DNA of 64,000 nt from Schistocephalus solidus (Eukaryota > Platyhelminthes > Cestoda > Diphyllobothriidea > Diphyllobothriidae): the NCBI GenBank assembly GCA_017591395.1, contig WEDG01007366.1, positions 1-64,000 of the forward strand, read 5' to 3'. The notes beneath the pieces are model-generated. The model was not told the origin of the DNA. It made no database searches and saw nothing but the letters and a program-made list of their open reading frames with translations. Each line of letters starts with the position of its first letter. Within the stretch, counting starts at the first letter, position 1. A program made the translations under genes and the position numbers. This document shows, piece after piece, positions 57,901-64,000 of the stretch.

Positions 57901-60900
57901 CATACCACGGACCTCCACCGTTTCACGTTTAGGAGGCCTTCTAACTGGGCTCTCTCGGCTATGCTCACCGACTTTGAGAAAGTTTCCTTGGTTTTCAGTG
58001 ATTCAACGTTTAGCGGCAAACAATACCACATTACATTACATGCGAGATCAGAGTGCCCTCAGCAAGAAAGACGTGTTCGTATGGTATGGGAAATTTGAAC
58101 ATAAAGGACTTGCTAAAATAAATATATACCAGGACGTAAAATGGTGGAAAATATAAAAGGCCCAATCACTGGGAGTCCTCAAACGCACTTGCACTCAGCC
58201 CGTTACAATTTGAGTTCGCTCTGCGCCCCAAAATGTCCCTTAAATTAGAAAGCGGTAATTTGTGGATGAAGAGTAGGACACCGGAAAGCAGTTTAGACGG
58301 TAACCGTGCCTAAAACCTGCACAGACACCTACATGCTGCAAGAGTGAGGTTGAAGAAGGGAGATTGAGTTGAGGGCGTCAGGCCAGACGATATGCTGATT
58401 GTGGAAGGTGCACGCATTGAGCTGGGCACGAACGGCTTCTGTGATCAAGGTCTCCAGTCGTGTTGGTGGAAGCATAGTCTGGGCAGGCACATAACGCTGA
58501 ATGTTGTCCACAAGAACCGATCGACTGCCACCATGCGCCCCGCTCCAACCACCAGCCTCTGCGCGTACCTCCTCCGGGGTTCGACACATGAGACAGCTGA
58601 AAAAGAGATGTACGTGAAGCCTATGTGGGCTAGGAAGTATAAAGTACAGCAATGAAGCTGGGGACACCCTCATTTACGCCCGCAAATGGTAGTCTTTCCG
58701 CTCTCCTAATCAACAACAACTGGACTATTTTGAGAACCAATGCCCTTGAATAGTACTGTGGCCTTGAATAGACATATTTAGAATGCGCAGATCCCCAGTC
58801 AATCGAGGTATCTGGTTGATGTCACAGGAGATTGTCATCGAAGGCGATCTATCTACACGTGACGTCGGCGCACGGATATTTTTGGTTTTCGGCTCATATC
58901 CATCCTCGACGCCGTCATCGTCGTGATGTGGACAGATGTGGAAAGTATGCTGGGCATAGTCCCGTAAACAGGCTGTTGTGCTAGATTCGAACGGAGTTGT
59001 CACTGACACCGACCTCGACAAGTCTGCAGATCCATATCTAATGCCATGAATATATGCGGAAAGCATCTAATTACGGCTTTCAACTCCAGCAATAGTAGTG
59101 CTACATTACTTTCACGGCCAAAGATGGCGGGCGCGACAGAGAACACGGTGAAAAGGGACCTGATTCACACTCAGTCAGTACTGACTATCTACGCAACATA
59201 TAATAAGGGCTGCGCTCAACTCTACCGTCTCGGAAGATCGGTAGTCGAAATAATTACTCAAAACATCAAAACAAAAAGAGCCGTCTCCCGGCTAACGTCT
59301 TTTTTTCTTTGACGCTACGCCAACGACTGTGTTCGATTTAGTTCCCGGTTGACCAACGGGCTTGCACAGGCAACAAACTCAAGGCAGTTCGCATCATCGT
59401 TCACTCACTATAACCAATCTGACGCATCTAAAATTCATCCGGACGCTCAAAAACCTGCGGTATGGAGGATTGGCAGCTGAAGGGCTAGCTCAATTCCTCT
59501 CAGAATAAAAGTTAGACTACAATGGTTCCTTCCTAATGTGACCGTTATGTCAAATGTTTAATAACAGATCATAAACCCGCTCTTTGAATACTAAGGCACG
59601 TGTAGTTAAAGATCAGCATATGCACGAAATACGTAGATATGACTTCAGTCTCATAGACCACTGGGCTCGCCAACATCTCTGAACAAGTGATTGAGCTCGT
59701 CACTTACGACAAACGACCATACATGACAGTTGTCGGCGTTTGAGAATGGAATGCCTAGAGAGCAAGGACTGTCGAAGGTCTACTGTTCGATTGCACTGGT
59801 ACGCTATGCTACGCATACTGGAGCCATCTAGGCCTCACCCAAGGATAGCGTATACAGATGGGGGGAAACAATGAAAGCATGGAAACTAGTGAAGCTGTGA
59901 ACGAATTCCGCAGGCCACAGTACAAAGTTGTGAACCGAAACTAAGCTTATCCGATTAGTTCCGCCAACAAGTAACTCGCATGCTGATGTAATTGGGAAGT
60001 AATACCATGCTTACCGTGTTAGAACCGCAAGCCTTTCAGCATTTCTCTGCAGCGGAGTAATTCGACTGCGTAGGAGCATCAAGGCTGCCATTGCATCGTC
60101 GGCCTCAGCCAACTCGAGGAACTGTTGTTCCAGCAGAAGAAAGTGGATTTCTGCTAGACTAGCTGGATTATCGATAATGGGTGCTAGTTCTTTGACAGCT
60201 TTTTCGGCCTAAGAAAATGGAAACTTTTACGCGTTTATTAGATGAGAAGGCATAGGGGAACATTCGAAGCACAATATTGCAATAAGAAAAGCAAAAACAC
60301 CGCGTTGGCCAAATGCGTGACTGATAGCGAAAGAACTAATGCATGCGGATCAACTTGGTTCGCCATGGTGTTTAACGTCAGCTTATTAGCAAAATAAGAG
60401 TTGTCAGGTAAATGCTTAATCACTACTTTGGCAATTCTTCTCACCGTCACCACGAGGTTCTCATAGTTCCGATTTTGCTTGTGCAGCAACGCCTCCATGA
60501 GGAGGAATCAGTGCGACTTGCGATCGTGGCAGCAAGTTGTTGGTCAGCAGTTAGCTGCACCGGAAAGTCAAGCAAAAGTCAATGCTACCAACAGTTTACT
60601 ATGGTCTACCTCGTGGATGGTTCCTCTGTATTTTACCCTGCTCATCAAGATTCCCCCTGATCGACTACGATAAATGACGGCATACCACCGGACATAGTTC
60701 GATTGAGTTAAGCGTACTAATGGAATGTCAAGAAGTGATTTCTACTATGTTGCCCTCAACGTCCACCCGTGCCATTTTCTTGGTACCACAGTTCGCCTAC
60801 ATGGTAGACTGGTTCTTCAGCACGCGTTGGCAGGAAATCACGGATTTTCACTCCGCTGATGTTTCAGTACTAACGAGCTCCTTCGCAGCATAGCCGTCCT

Positions 60901-62681
60901 GGGTCCCATATGGACGCGAAGTTAGATGAAGGGAGGTGCAAAACTTCTATACTTCTATCCCCCTGAAGTTTACGCTAGGGAGTGCCTGCCCAGTTAAGGC
61001 AAAAATTAAAGCTCGAGCTAGGGGGCAATTACTGCCATCTTGGATCGAACTGTAAAATCAACAGGCCGGAAAGTTCAAGTGCGTCATTGGATCAAACGGG
61101 TGCATGGCCTTCGTTAGACTTTGGCTAAACCTCTAGAATTGACGTTACATCCATGAAGACTAAGATGGACTTATAAGACACTTCCGCCAGGACAATTCTG
61201 CGCAATGCAAAATAAGACCTATGGACTTCGGAGATAGTAATCACCTGAAAGTAAGATATTTATGACACTCACACCCAAAGCTTGTAATCGATTCTCCGAT
61301 AGAGTCCTTAATGAACAGCTATAGATGCGGATAGCAATTCAACCAATTAACTGTTCTCACTCTACTCACTGGTTACAAAAGGTTAGGACATGTACGACGT
61401 CCACCGATGGTCAAACGATCGGCTATTGACGACACTGAGATGGGCAAGAGATGGAGTAAACGCAACAAAATTAGATCGCTAGAGCACCTCTGGACGTGCC
61501 GTATTCGGCATTGGCGAGCTAATTGGTTCAAGCTAAAACTGGATTACATTGGGAGGTCCTAATCAAAAATGCTATGAGTCTAAAAAATGGATCCGACGGA
61601 ATCAATAATTGTGAGTACTGTCCTATGTACAATCAGGTTAAGCTACAATTTCAAAGGGTCAAAGTTTTAATGATTTCTTTGATAAGAAAAAAGGGAATTA
61701 GGGGAATATTTAGTGATTTTATCGAAACATTAAACCTAGTTATTCAAAAACCCCTTGCTCATGGACACGCAATCGAGATATGACGTTAATAGGGTGATTT
61801 AGGCACAGGCACACACTGGATGAACATTACATCAGTGGCCTTTACATCTGCAGTGTTGTACTGTAGCACGGCTACCTAGAGACTACAGTCACATGCATTC
61901 GCGGGGTAAGTTCGTTGAACGGGCCGACGGTAAACAAATATAGGTGCTGCAGTCAGGCATCGAAGTAAAGCATTGGGCCATAAAAAGGACTTGAACCTTT
62001 GATAGTCAATGCGTATGCTTGCCTGGATTTTAAGCTGTCAAATACCAAGAGGAAGCGGTGGAAGACACCAACTTGTTCAGGGGCAGAAAATCGTTCTGAA
62101 GAGAAAACTAACCCAAAATTTCTCAGGGAACTGACCAAGCGAAAGGTCCACGGCGAAGTCCAAAATCTCAGAGTTAAATATCAGGATTTTAAAATTGCCC
62201 GTTGAATAGGCGAAGGTCATAAGCCTCAGCGTTAAATTTAATGCACAATAAATAGGTAAAGACGTGTGAAGTTAAGTTGGAGTTTGAGAACTGTAGGGCT
62301 CTTCTGAGATTTTCGTGGTCAAATGCTGATTCTCGGGAACAAAGGGTAGGAATTTAAAGTACATTTTAACTTACATCCTCCCATTTTCCTGCAAGAATAG
62401 CGGACCGTAAATCGGTAGCCGCCTGCGGCTCTAAAGTGATTCCAGAATCCTTCGCCAGCTGGATATAGGATGTACTGAATCGGCTTTTAGGTGAAAGGGG
62501 ATATGAAAAACCTATATCCTTTATCGCACAGATATTGTCCTATGAGTCTGACCATCTCTACGTCCCGTGCACTCATCGATTTTGGAGGTAATCCGTTCGA
62601 TTTTTCGGACATTAGGGCATTTCCATTCGTGCATCTGTCGTTAACTTTTGGAACAGCGAAGGAAACATGAGTTGAACTCAT
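41509..62681 (-). CDS. WDR26: WDR26/Gid7 orthologue, GID/CTLH E3 ligase subunit (whole gene)
   Basis: Eleven exon pieces on the minus strand encode, in order, LisH, CTLH and CRA-type helices and a WD40 propeller, collinear with animal WDR26. WDR26 (yeast Gid7) is a scaffold and substrate-recruiting subunit of the cytoplasmic/nuclear GID/CTLH RING E3 ubiquitin ligase with MAEA and RMND5. All splice phases agree except between 58333 and 56740 (phase 2 to 0), where one small exon of 3n+1 bases is missing from my model. Assembled coding length is about 2.6 kb (about 870 residues), longer than human WDR26 (about 660) because of Ser/Thr/Ala-rich insertions in the propeller. Introns range from 37 bases to about 6 kb and are filled with transposons. 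The conserved exons show no stop, so the gene is likely functional. Confidence 0.88.
41659..41822 (-). CDS. WDR26: WDR26 exon 10 (last WD40 blade)
   Basis: From TGTCCTCAG to GCAAGT, a GC donor. Two bases complete Asp, then GFLHLWHLSSGARPIYSS, HPVTCASWNPALPTMLATV and NDEGEIRIWAP. It matches [20 protein letters not shown] and DDGTVRIWGPA. It ends in phase 0. Confidence 0.9.
43555..43890. repeat. dispersed repeat R3, longest copy
   Basis: Includes CAGGGACGGTGACTCGCGCG, CTACTGCACTCTCTCC, CCGGAGGCGGGAGAGGACGC, CTGGCGCCGCC and AAGAGCCATTGCAGCC. Parts recur at 29765-29890 (inverted), 38950-39025, 44193-44275 and 55245-55460. Confidence 0.65.
44190..44275. repeat. dispersed repeat R3, partial tandem piece
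   Basis: GGAGCCATTGCAGCCTGACTCTCAG to TTGACTGCGAGGTC repeats 43797-43885 about 400 bases away in the same direction. Confidence 0.7.
44395..44524 (-). CDS. WDR26: WDR26 exon 9 (WD40 blade)
   Basis: From TCTTCACTAG to GTACGT, phase 0 in and 1 out. GLHLWDLESLGMLQQFAGFK, then GGINEDFVASGSE. It matches GVHLWDLQDRVLVRKYQG and [20 protein letters not shown] of vertebrate WDR26. The split Asp codon is completed by exon 10. Confidence 0.92.
45580..47180 (+). mobile_element. RTE-like LINE-3 (BovB/SR2-type), decayed, in WDR26 intron
   Basis: Plus strand, antisense to the host gene. RT blocks in order: KKGEEKKCKNCRGINLIGVI (motif 1), RARPNQALFRAASECAD, RRILEFHNGYELPM, FAAAHDSIHHE (motif A), AGVLQGCILSP (B), LTDLTYADDIMLLAFS (C, catalytic Asp pair intact), then AKLLSNGHNKDDIVSRM, RCDNIARISQAI and RRLRRLGHVLHHPLNEM. 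The motif set is that of RTE-type LINEs of flatworms. Many stops and frameshifts. The endonuclease part is missing; the 5' limit is approximate. Confidence 0.8.
47181..48379. other. WDR26 intron, unassigned
   Basis: No recognised feature. A 90-codon plus-strand frame at 47636-47908 with a Ser/Gly/Asn/Arg-rich end has no motif. Confidence 0.35.
48380..48425. repeat. TA dinucleotide microsatellite 1
   Basis: Uninterrupted TA repeat of about 46 bases at one edge of the PLE repeat module. Confidence 0.95.
48426..48481. repeat. 56-bp direct repeat, copy 1
   Basis: Identical to 48779-48834, starting CGGGTAAATAATTTCTG and ending CAGGTGCTTCGGA. The pair flanks the hammerhead-bearing segment, as expected of the repeated (pLTR-like) ends of Penelope-like elements. 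Confidence 0.9.
48606..48671. repeat. 66-bp inverted repeat, left copy
   Basis: Reverse complement of 48834-48899 (TGGCAAAGACGTTATACC to ACACGTGTTT). It carries the cleavage-site and 3' strand of the hammerhead. Confidence 0.9.
48649..48736 (-). ncRNA. type I hammerhead ribozyme of a Penelope-like element
   Basis: Self-cleaving RNA fold read on the minus strand. Core CTGAGGA (48723-48717, CUGANGA with N=G). Stem II GCCGA (48716-48712) pairs with TCGGC (48677-48673) and is extended by an inner hairpin TGCTGTGT/CACAGCA. Core GAAA is at 48672-48669. A very short stem III (A-U, C-G, loop ACGT) ends in cleavage triplet GTC, with C17 at 48661. Stem I is CCCA (48727-48724) with TGGG (48660-48657), then internal loops and GCT/AGC. 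Every invariant core base is present. Hammerheads of this form, with minimal stem III, are known in Penelope-like elements. Cleavage has not been tested. Confidence 0.82.
48779..48834. repeat. 56-bp direct repeat, copy 2
   Basis: Second identical copy of 48426-48481; it joins directly to the right copy of the 66-bp inverted repeat. Confidence 0.9.
48834..48899. repeat. 66-bp inverted repeat, right copy
   Basis: Carries GAAACACGTGTC and TGGGC on the plus strand, the 3' part of a hammerhead, but no CTGANGA core upstream, so this copy is incomplete. Confidence 0.88.
48900..48956. repeat. TA dinucleotide microsatellite 2
   Basis: Uninterrupted TA repeat of about 57 bases that separates the hammerhead module from the 3' end of the minus-strand PLE. 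PLEs often insert next to or generate TA-rich tracts. Confidence 0.95.
48957..49851 (-). mobile_element. Penelope-like element 3' end (PLE-2), left inverted copy
   Basis: The minus strand holds the GIY-YIG coding end (49851-49372) followed by about 415 bases of 3' UTR to the TA tract. Positions 48957 to about 49648 form the left arm of an inverted repeat with 49926-50630. Confidence 0.88.
49372..49851 (-). pseudogene. PLE-2 GIY-YIG endonuclease domain, intact frame
   Basis: An open frame of 159 codons: IYRIPCANCPSVYIGHTDRR (GIY-like YRI and YIG motifs), GTRINEHKLAIRRRDPLSLV, AHSLECDHRFNWD (His/Glu region), NTKQAREFLEAWHSS (catalytic Glu helix), ending SHPSNDC and a stop. It nicks target DNA for PLE integration. 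It is a C-terminal fragment because no RT precedes it, so it is called a pseudogene although the domain itself is unbroken. Confidence 0.85.
49912..50630 (+). mobile_element. Penelope-like element 3' end (PLE-2), right inverted copy
   Basis: The plus strand repeats the left copy from TRINEHKLAIRRRDPLSF onward. The coding end is at 50203-50205 (SHPSNDC), followed by the same 3' UTR up to a short TATATATA tract at 50622-50630. The YIG part is missing, so it is truncated about 120 codons before the stop. The arms differ at scattered bases (for example DSTDV/DGAEV), so they are two insertions or an old duplication and not an assembly mirror. Confidence 0.88.
50654..51102 (-). CDS. WDR26: WDR26 exon 8, end of insert and WD40 blade
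   Basis: From GAACTTGCAG (weak acceptor, chosen because its phase fits exon 7) to GTACGT, phase 1 in and 0 out. The first about 123 residues continue the Ser/Thr/Ala-rich insert (ATSTTAAVAAASTATL, GSTESTTTGTTTTSF). The blade resumes at KELHAIQSITLSSSGRKLLV, matching EDHPIMSFTISKNGRLALL. The 5' boundary is uncertain because a stop lies in frame just upstream of the chosen acceptor. A PLE palindrome starts about 25 bases after the donor. Confidence 0.75.
51103..52490. other. WDR26 intron 7-8 with SINE
   Basis: Contains the SINE at 52050-52230. The rest is unassigned. A Gly/Ser/Pro-rich frame at 50932-51261 in a different phase from exon 8 overlaps its 5' end and could be an alternative exon start. 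Confidence 0.4.
52050..52230 (-). mobile_element. tRNA-derived SINE in WDR26 intron
   Basis: Minus strand: box A GTGGTGCAGTAGTTTAGAGC, box B GCGGGTTCGAGCCTCGG, body CACCACCTGGGGTTGTG, GAGCCAGAATTGGCCGTTCC, and a 3' end near GTCTTTGTGGGCATTG. It has the same strand as the host gene. The full tRNA head makes it one of the more complete copies. Confidence 0.85.
52491..53265 (-). CDS. WDR26: WDR26 exon 7 with long low-complexity insert
   Basis: 775 bases from ACTTTTAAG to GTGGGT, phase 0 in and 1 out. It begins DTEDDGHILVTVEGYRVQSM (matching DLDGNLLDSWEGVRVQ), has an insert of about 70 residues, resumes at LLVADSLHRVRLFKF (matching VLASDTHQRIRGYNF), then adds about 143 Ser/Thr/Ala/Pro-rich residues with an ATTTTTTTA run encoded by GTC/GAC triplets on the plus strand. 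GC content is well above the surroundings, which reflects the Ala/Thr/Pro codons. No motif is recognised in the insert. Confidence 0.82.
53266..54968. other. WDR26 intron 6-7, unassigned
   Basis: No repeat or RNA recognised. A 74-codon plus-strand frame at 53772-53996 lacks motifs. Confidence 0.35.
54969..55143 (-). CDS. WDR26: WDR26 exon 6 (WD40 blades 2-3)
   Basis: From TTCTTTCAG to GTAAAT, phase 2 in and 0 out. LAVCCGELHGPVIVFDVAN, then EDVYCSAAFFADSRKLAFGG and KGAFYVM. It corresponds to ACGPDDCSELWLWNVQ and WNPDGKRFVTGGQRGQFY in vertebrates. Blade residues are divergent, but the order and spacing hold. Confidence 0.88.
55144..56543. other. WDR26 intron 5-6 with R3 repeat
   Basis: 55245-55460 carries R3 (GGGACGGTAACGTGCGCG, CACTGCACGCTCTCCACC, ACCGGGGGCGGGATCGG). 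The remainder is AT-rich with nothing recognised. Confidence 0.45.
56544..56740 (-). CDS. WDR26: WDR26 exon 5 (first WD40 blade)
   Basis: From CCCTGTGCAG to GTTTGT, phase 0 in and 2 out. Contains LWFCQFSPDGTHLATGGKD, ANVDVWRVD and YIGHLCWSPNSKK. It matches the WDR26 blade with [20 protein letters not shown]. The donor GTTTGT is weak but phase and homology agree with exon 6. Confidence 0.9.
56741..58332. other. WDR26 intron(s) 4-5, hides one unresolved small exon
   Basis: Phase arithmetic requires a 3n+1-base exon here encoding roughly ten residues between the CRA region and the propeller. Candidate acceptor-donor pairs such as 57460-57495 do not give the right phase, so none is annotated. 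Confidence 0.5.
58333..58596 (-). CDS. WDR26: WDR26 exon 4 (end of helical domain)
   Basis: From CTCTTTTTCAG to GTAGGT. One base completes an Arg codon, then CLMCRTPEEVRAEAGG, SRSVLVDNIQRYVPAQTMLP and RLETLITEAVRAQLNACTFH, and SLLQPHSC. It matches the WDR26 region [20 protein letters not shown]. It ends in phase 2, which does not fit the next located exon, so a short exon lies between 56741 and 58332. Confidence 0.9.
58597..60014. other. WDR26 intron 3-4, unassigned
   Basis: Several 80-110-codon frames on both strands show no motif. Confidence 0.4.
60015..60208 (-). CDS. WDR26: WDR26 exon 3 (CTLH/CRA helices)
   Basis: 194 bases from TTTTCTTAG to GTAAGC, phase 0 in and 2 out. Reads AEKAVKELAPIIDNPAS, EIHFLLLEQQFLELAEADD, AMAALMLLRSRITPLQRN. 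It matches the [20 protein letters not shown] and EALQVLRCELTPL segments of vertebrate WDR26, the helices that bind other CTLH-complex subunits. Confidence 0.92.
60209..62374. other. WDR26 intron 2-3; weak tRNA-like 3' half
   Basis: At 61970-62000 the minus strand has AAAGGTTCAAGTCCTTT, a perfect T-arm, but no matching acceptor or D-arm, so at most a tRNA-derived fragment. Nothing else recognised. Confidence 0.35.
62375..62474 (-). CDS. WDR26: WDR26 exon 2 (start of CTLH)
   Basis: One base plus 33 codons, TSYIQLAKDSGITLEPQA then ATDLRSAILAGKWED, ending phase 0 before GTAAGT. It corresponds to LMQESGCRLEHP and the VMEGDWDKA segment of WDR26, at the LisH-CTLH boundary. Flanked by CAG and a consensus donor. 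Confidence 0.88.
62475..62511 (-). other. 37-nt micro-intron of WDR26
   Basis: GTTTTTCATATCCCC to GATTCAG. Removing it joins exon 1 to exon 2 in phase within the LisH-CTLH region, giving DKGYSTSYIQLAKDSG. Introns this short are known from 5' regions of flatworm genes such as Schistosoma. Confidence 0.8.
62512..62681 (-). CDS. WDR26: WDR26 exon 1 (start, LisH)
   Basis: Starts at the first in-frame ATG (62681). The LisH motif is ARDVEMVRLIGQYLCDKGY at residues 38-56, matching the DVIRLIGQHL pattern of WDR26; LisH mediates dimerisation. The first 37 residues are a Ser/Asn-rich, weakly conserved leader. It ends in phase 2 at AG before GTTTTT, a weak donor. The start is chosen because the open frame upstream has no other ATG. 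Confidence 0.82.
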
Positions 62682-63063
62682 CTCCTTGCACTCAGGCGAA
62701 TTCCGGAAAATTACCCAAAACTGTCCGATGTAGAAAGAGCTGACGGTGTTTAAACGGCGCACAGGGGCAACAGCTGACTACACATACAAACAATGGCCAG
62801 TCGCCTTAGCGTTTGAGACGGCCAATGTCTGGCCTGTATCCTATTAATGGTGGCGTAATCGGTAGAGTACCTCTAAAGTGAATTTTTCGAGCAATAAAGG
62901 CAAAATGGCTACGAAAATACTTTCGGCTTTCTGGTTTTTTACGGTATCTTACTCTTTGACCCGTCTCGCATTGAACAGATTATGTGCGGTGTGATACTAT
63001 TCCTAATAGAGTCCAATTCCTCATACCTCTTTAAAATTGTCATGTGTTTGATAAAGGGTCCAT

Positions 63064-63198
63064 TTAGTGCGCATTAAAAAAGTACCTCAACCCCCGATCG
63101 AAGTATGTCCTGTCCTCACGTATTCCGTCGTATAGGACTTGATTAAATGCAGGGTATGTTTTTATTGACATGAACGCAAGTGTCTCCGGGTCATCCTT
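63064..63198 (-). CDS. unassigned terminal-exon candidate A
   Basis: After AAATTATTTCAG the frame reads KDDPETLAFMSIKTYPAFNQ, VLYDGIREDRTYFDRGLR and YFFNAH then TAA, with an alternative donor GTACTT after GLR. Composition is protein-like. It lies about 380 bases upstream of the WDR26 start codon on the same strand. Family unknown. Confidence 0.3.
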   Translation of the reverse strand, partial: KDDPETLAFMSIKTYPAFNQVLYDGIREDRTYFDRGLRYFFNAH

Positions 63199-63349
63199 CT
63201 GAAATAATTTAGTGTCAGAAAGGCTTGAAATTGCGAGCACTGGGGTGCATGGCCATATATACGTTCTTGTCTTCAGGAAGAAGGTTTATATGGTCAAGTT
63301 CGGAATTTAGAAGAGGAAGCCGCAATCACTGGAACATGGTGTTTATTGG

Positions 63350-63457
63350 CTATGTTCCATTGATCGCCTCTTCCTCCTCTGAACTGCTACCTAGAAATCG
63401 CCTGTTCGCTTCTATCGGCAAGCTAGGAATTGCCAAATGAGCATCTCTCCGCTTATA
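63350..63457 (-). CDS. unassigned terminal-exon candidate B
   Basis: After TATTCCTTCCAG: YKRRDAHLAIPSLPIEANRR, FLGSSSEEEEAINGT, stop. The acidic end looks like a C-terminus. Phase 0, so it could follow candidate exon 63773-63823. Family unknown. Confidence 0.3.
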   Translation of the reverse strand, partial: YKRRDAHLAIPSLPIEANRRFLGSSSEEEEAINGT

Positions 63458-63772
63458 CTGGAAGGAATACCACACAATGGTGTGACGATCACTGAGGTTG
63501 TATTTGTTGCGTATCAATATTTTATATTTAAGCATACATCTAAACGTTTTCTATTTTCAGTCAGTAGACTGGGAAGAGGGTTTCCTGAGGATGAAAAATA
63601 CAGCATAATAAAATGCATGCTTAATTTTAGGGTGCACATATGAGCAAATTACTACCTTGATTGATTTACTTGCTTTTCTTGAATACCAATGCCCCTAAGT
63701 GTCACTGAATGTTACTTACAGAAGTGATACGGAATACCTACAAGATGGAGAGGAACTTAGGTAGATACTGAC

Positions 63773-63823
63773 CTTATCGGCCTTGGAGTAGCACCAGGCC
63801 GATAAACACAGGATTCCTCTGTC
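63773..63823 (-). CDS. unassigned internal-exon candidate
   Basis: A 51-base stretch between GCTTCTTTAG and GTCAGT reading DRGILCLSAWCYSKADK in phase 0. It could splice to either downstream candidate, suggesting a neighbouring minus-strand gene entering from the right edge. Not recognised. Confidence 0.28.
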
Positions 63824-64000
63824 CTAAAGAAGCTACAACTGCCACTCTCACTATATGGCTGCTAATATAATATTCTAGTCGTTTATGTTTTTATTTTCCT
63901 TCGCTCATTTTCACTTTATAAGAATTCATTCAATTATGCTTAGTAGGTTGCCCTACCAGCACCAGCCCCACCTGGCTCGCTCTGGCCCAGGGGGCCAGTT

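Noticed and set aside
61970..62010. tRNA gene on the minus strand
   Set aside because: The T-arm is perfect but no acceptor or D-arm can be paired, so at most a tRNA-derived fragment.
1..64000. Bacterial or viral origin, CRISPR arrays, operons
   Set aside because: No dense gene packing, no Shine-Dalgarno-linked ORFs, no spaced short repeats; spliced WDR26, U6 snRNA and LINE/SINE/PLE content show an animal genome.

Overview
This window is a piece of a repeat-rich animal nuclear genome. I infer a parasitic flatworm, most likely a tapeworm of the Spirometra/Dibothriocephalus/Schistocephalus kind. The grounds are one dispersed, intron-rich gene in a sea of decayed retroelements, a 37-nt intron, Penelope-like elements with GIY-YIG ends, and LINE families whose protein style I associate with flatworms. 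No database was searched, so the species is an inference.

The only gene I recognise with confidence is on the minus strand at about 62681 to 41509. It is an orthologue of WDR26/Gid7, the LisH-CTLH-WD40 subunit of the GID/CTLH E3 ubiquitin ligase. Ten exons chain with consistent phases except at one junction, where a small exon is not resolved, and a probable two-codon last exon follows. It is unusual in having roughly 330 extra residues, mostly Ser/Thr/Ala-rich, inside the beta-propeller. Its introns hold an RTE-like LINE, a Penelope-like element (PLE) inverted pair with a hammerhead ribozyme, a SINE and other repeats.

Layout. 1-800: nothing recognised. 800-9180: three nested or tandem copies of one EN+RT LINE (LINE-1 here). 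9360-10350: a GGTGGC minisatellite joined to the C-terminal part of a DUF4218-type transposase remnant. 10350-14410: unassigned, with a second copy of the minisatellite unit. 14411-15570: 5'-truncated LINE-2. 17086-17492: two tRNA-derived SINEs. 17495-25408: a large imperfect palindrome, arms about 2.7-2.9 kb, each arm with a U6 snRNA copy and a tRNA-Gly-like copy, and a longer LINE-2 copy in the spacer. 25400-41500: mostly decayed repeats, namely SINEs, a PLE remnant at 30.87-31.91 kb, C2H2-tailed LINE fragments and dispersed repeats. 41509-62681: the WDR26 gene. 63064-63823: unassigned minus-strand exon candidates upstream of it.

Most open frames here are pseudogenised transposon pieces or chance. 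I find no CRISPR array, prokaryotic operon or intact mobile element. The most striking structures are the U6/tRNA palindrome and the PLE array with a well-formed type I hammerhead.
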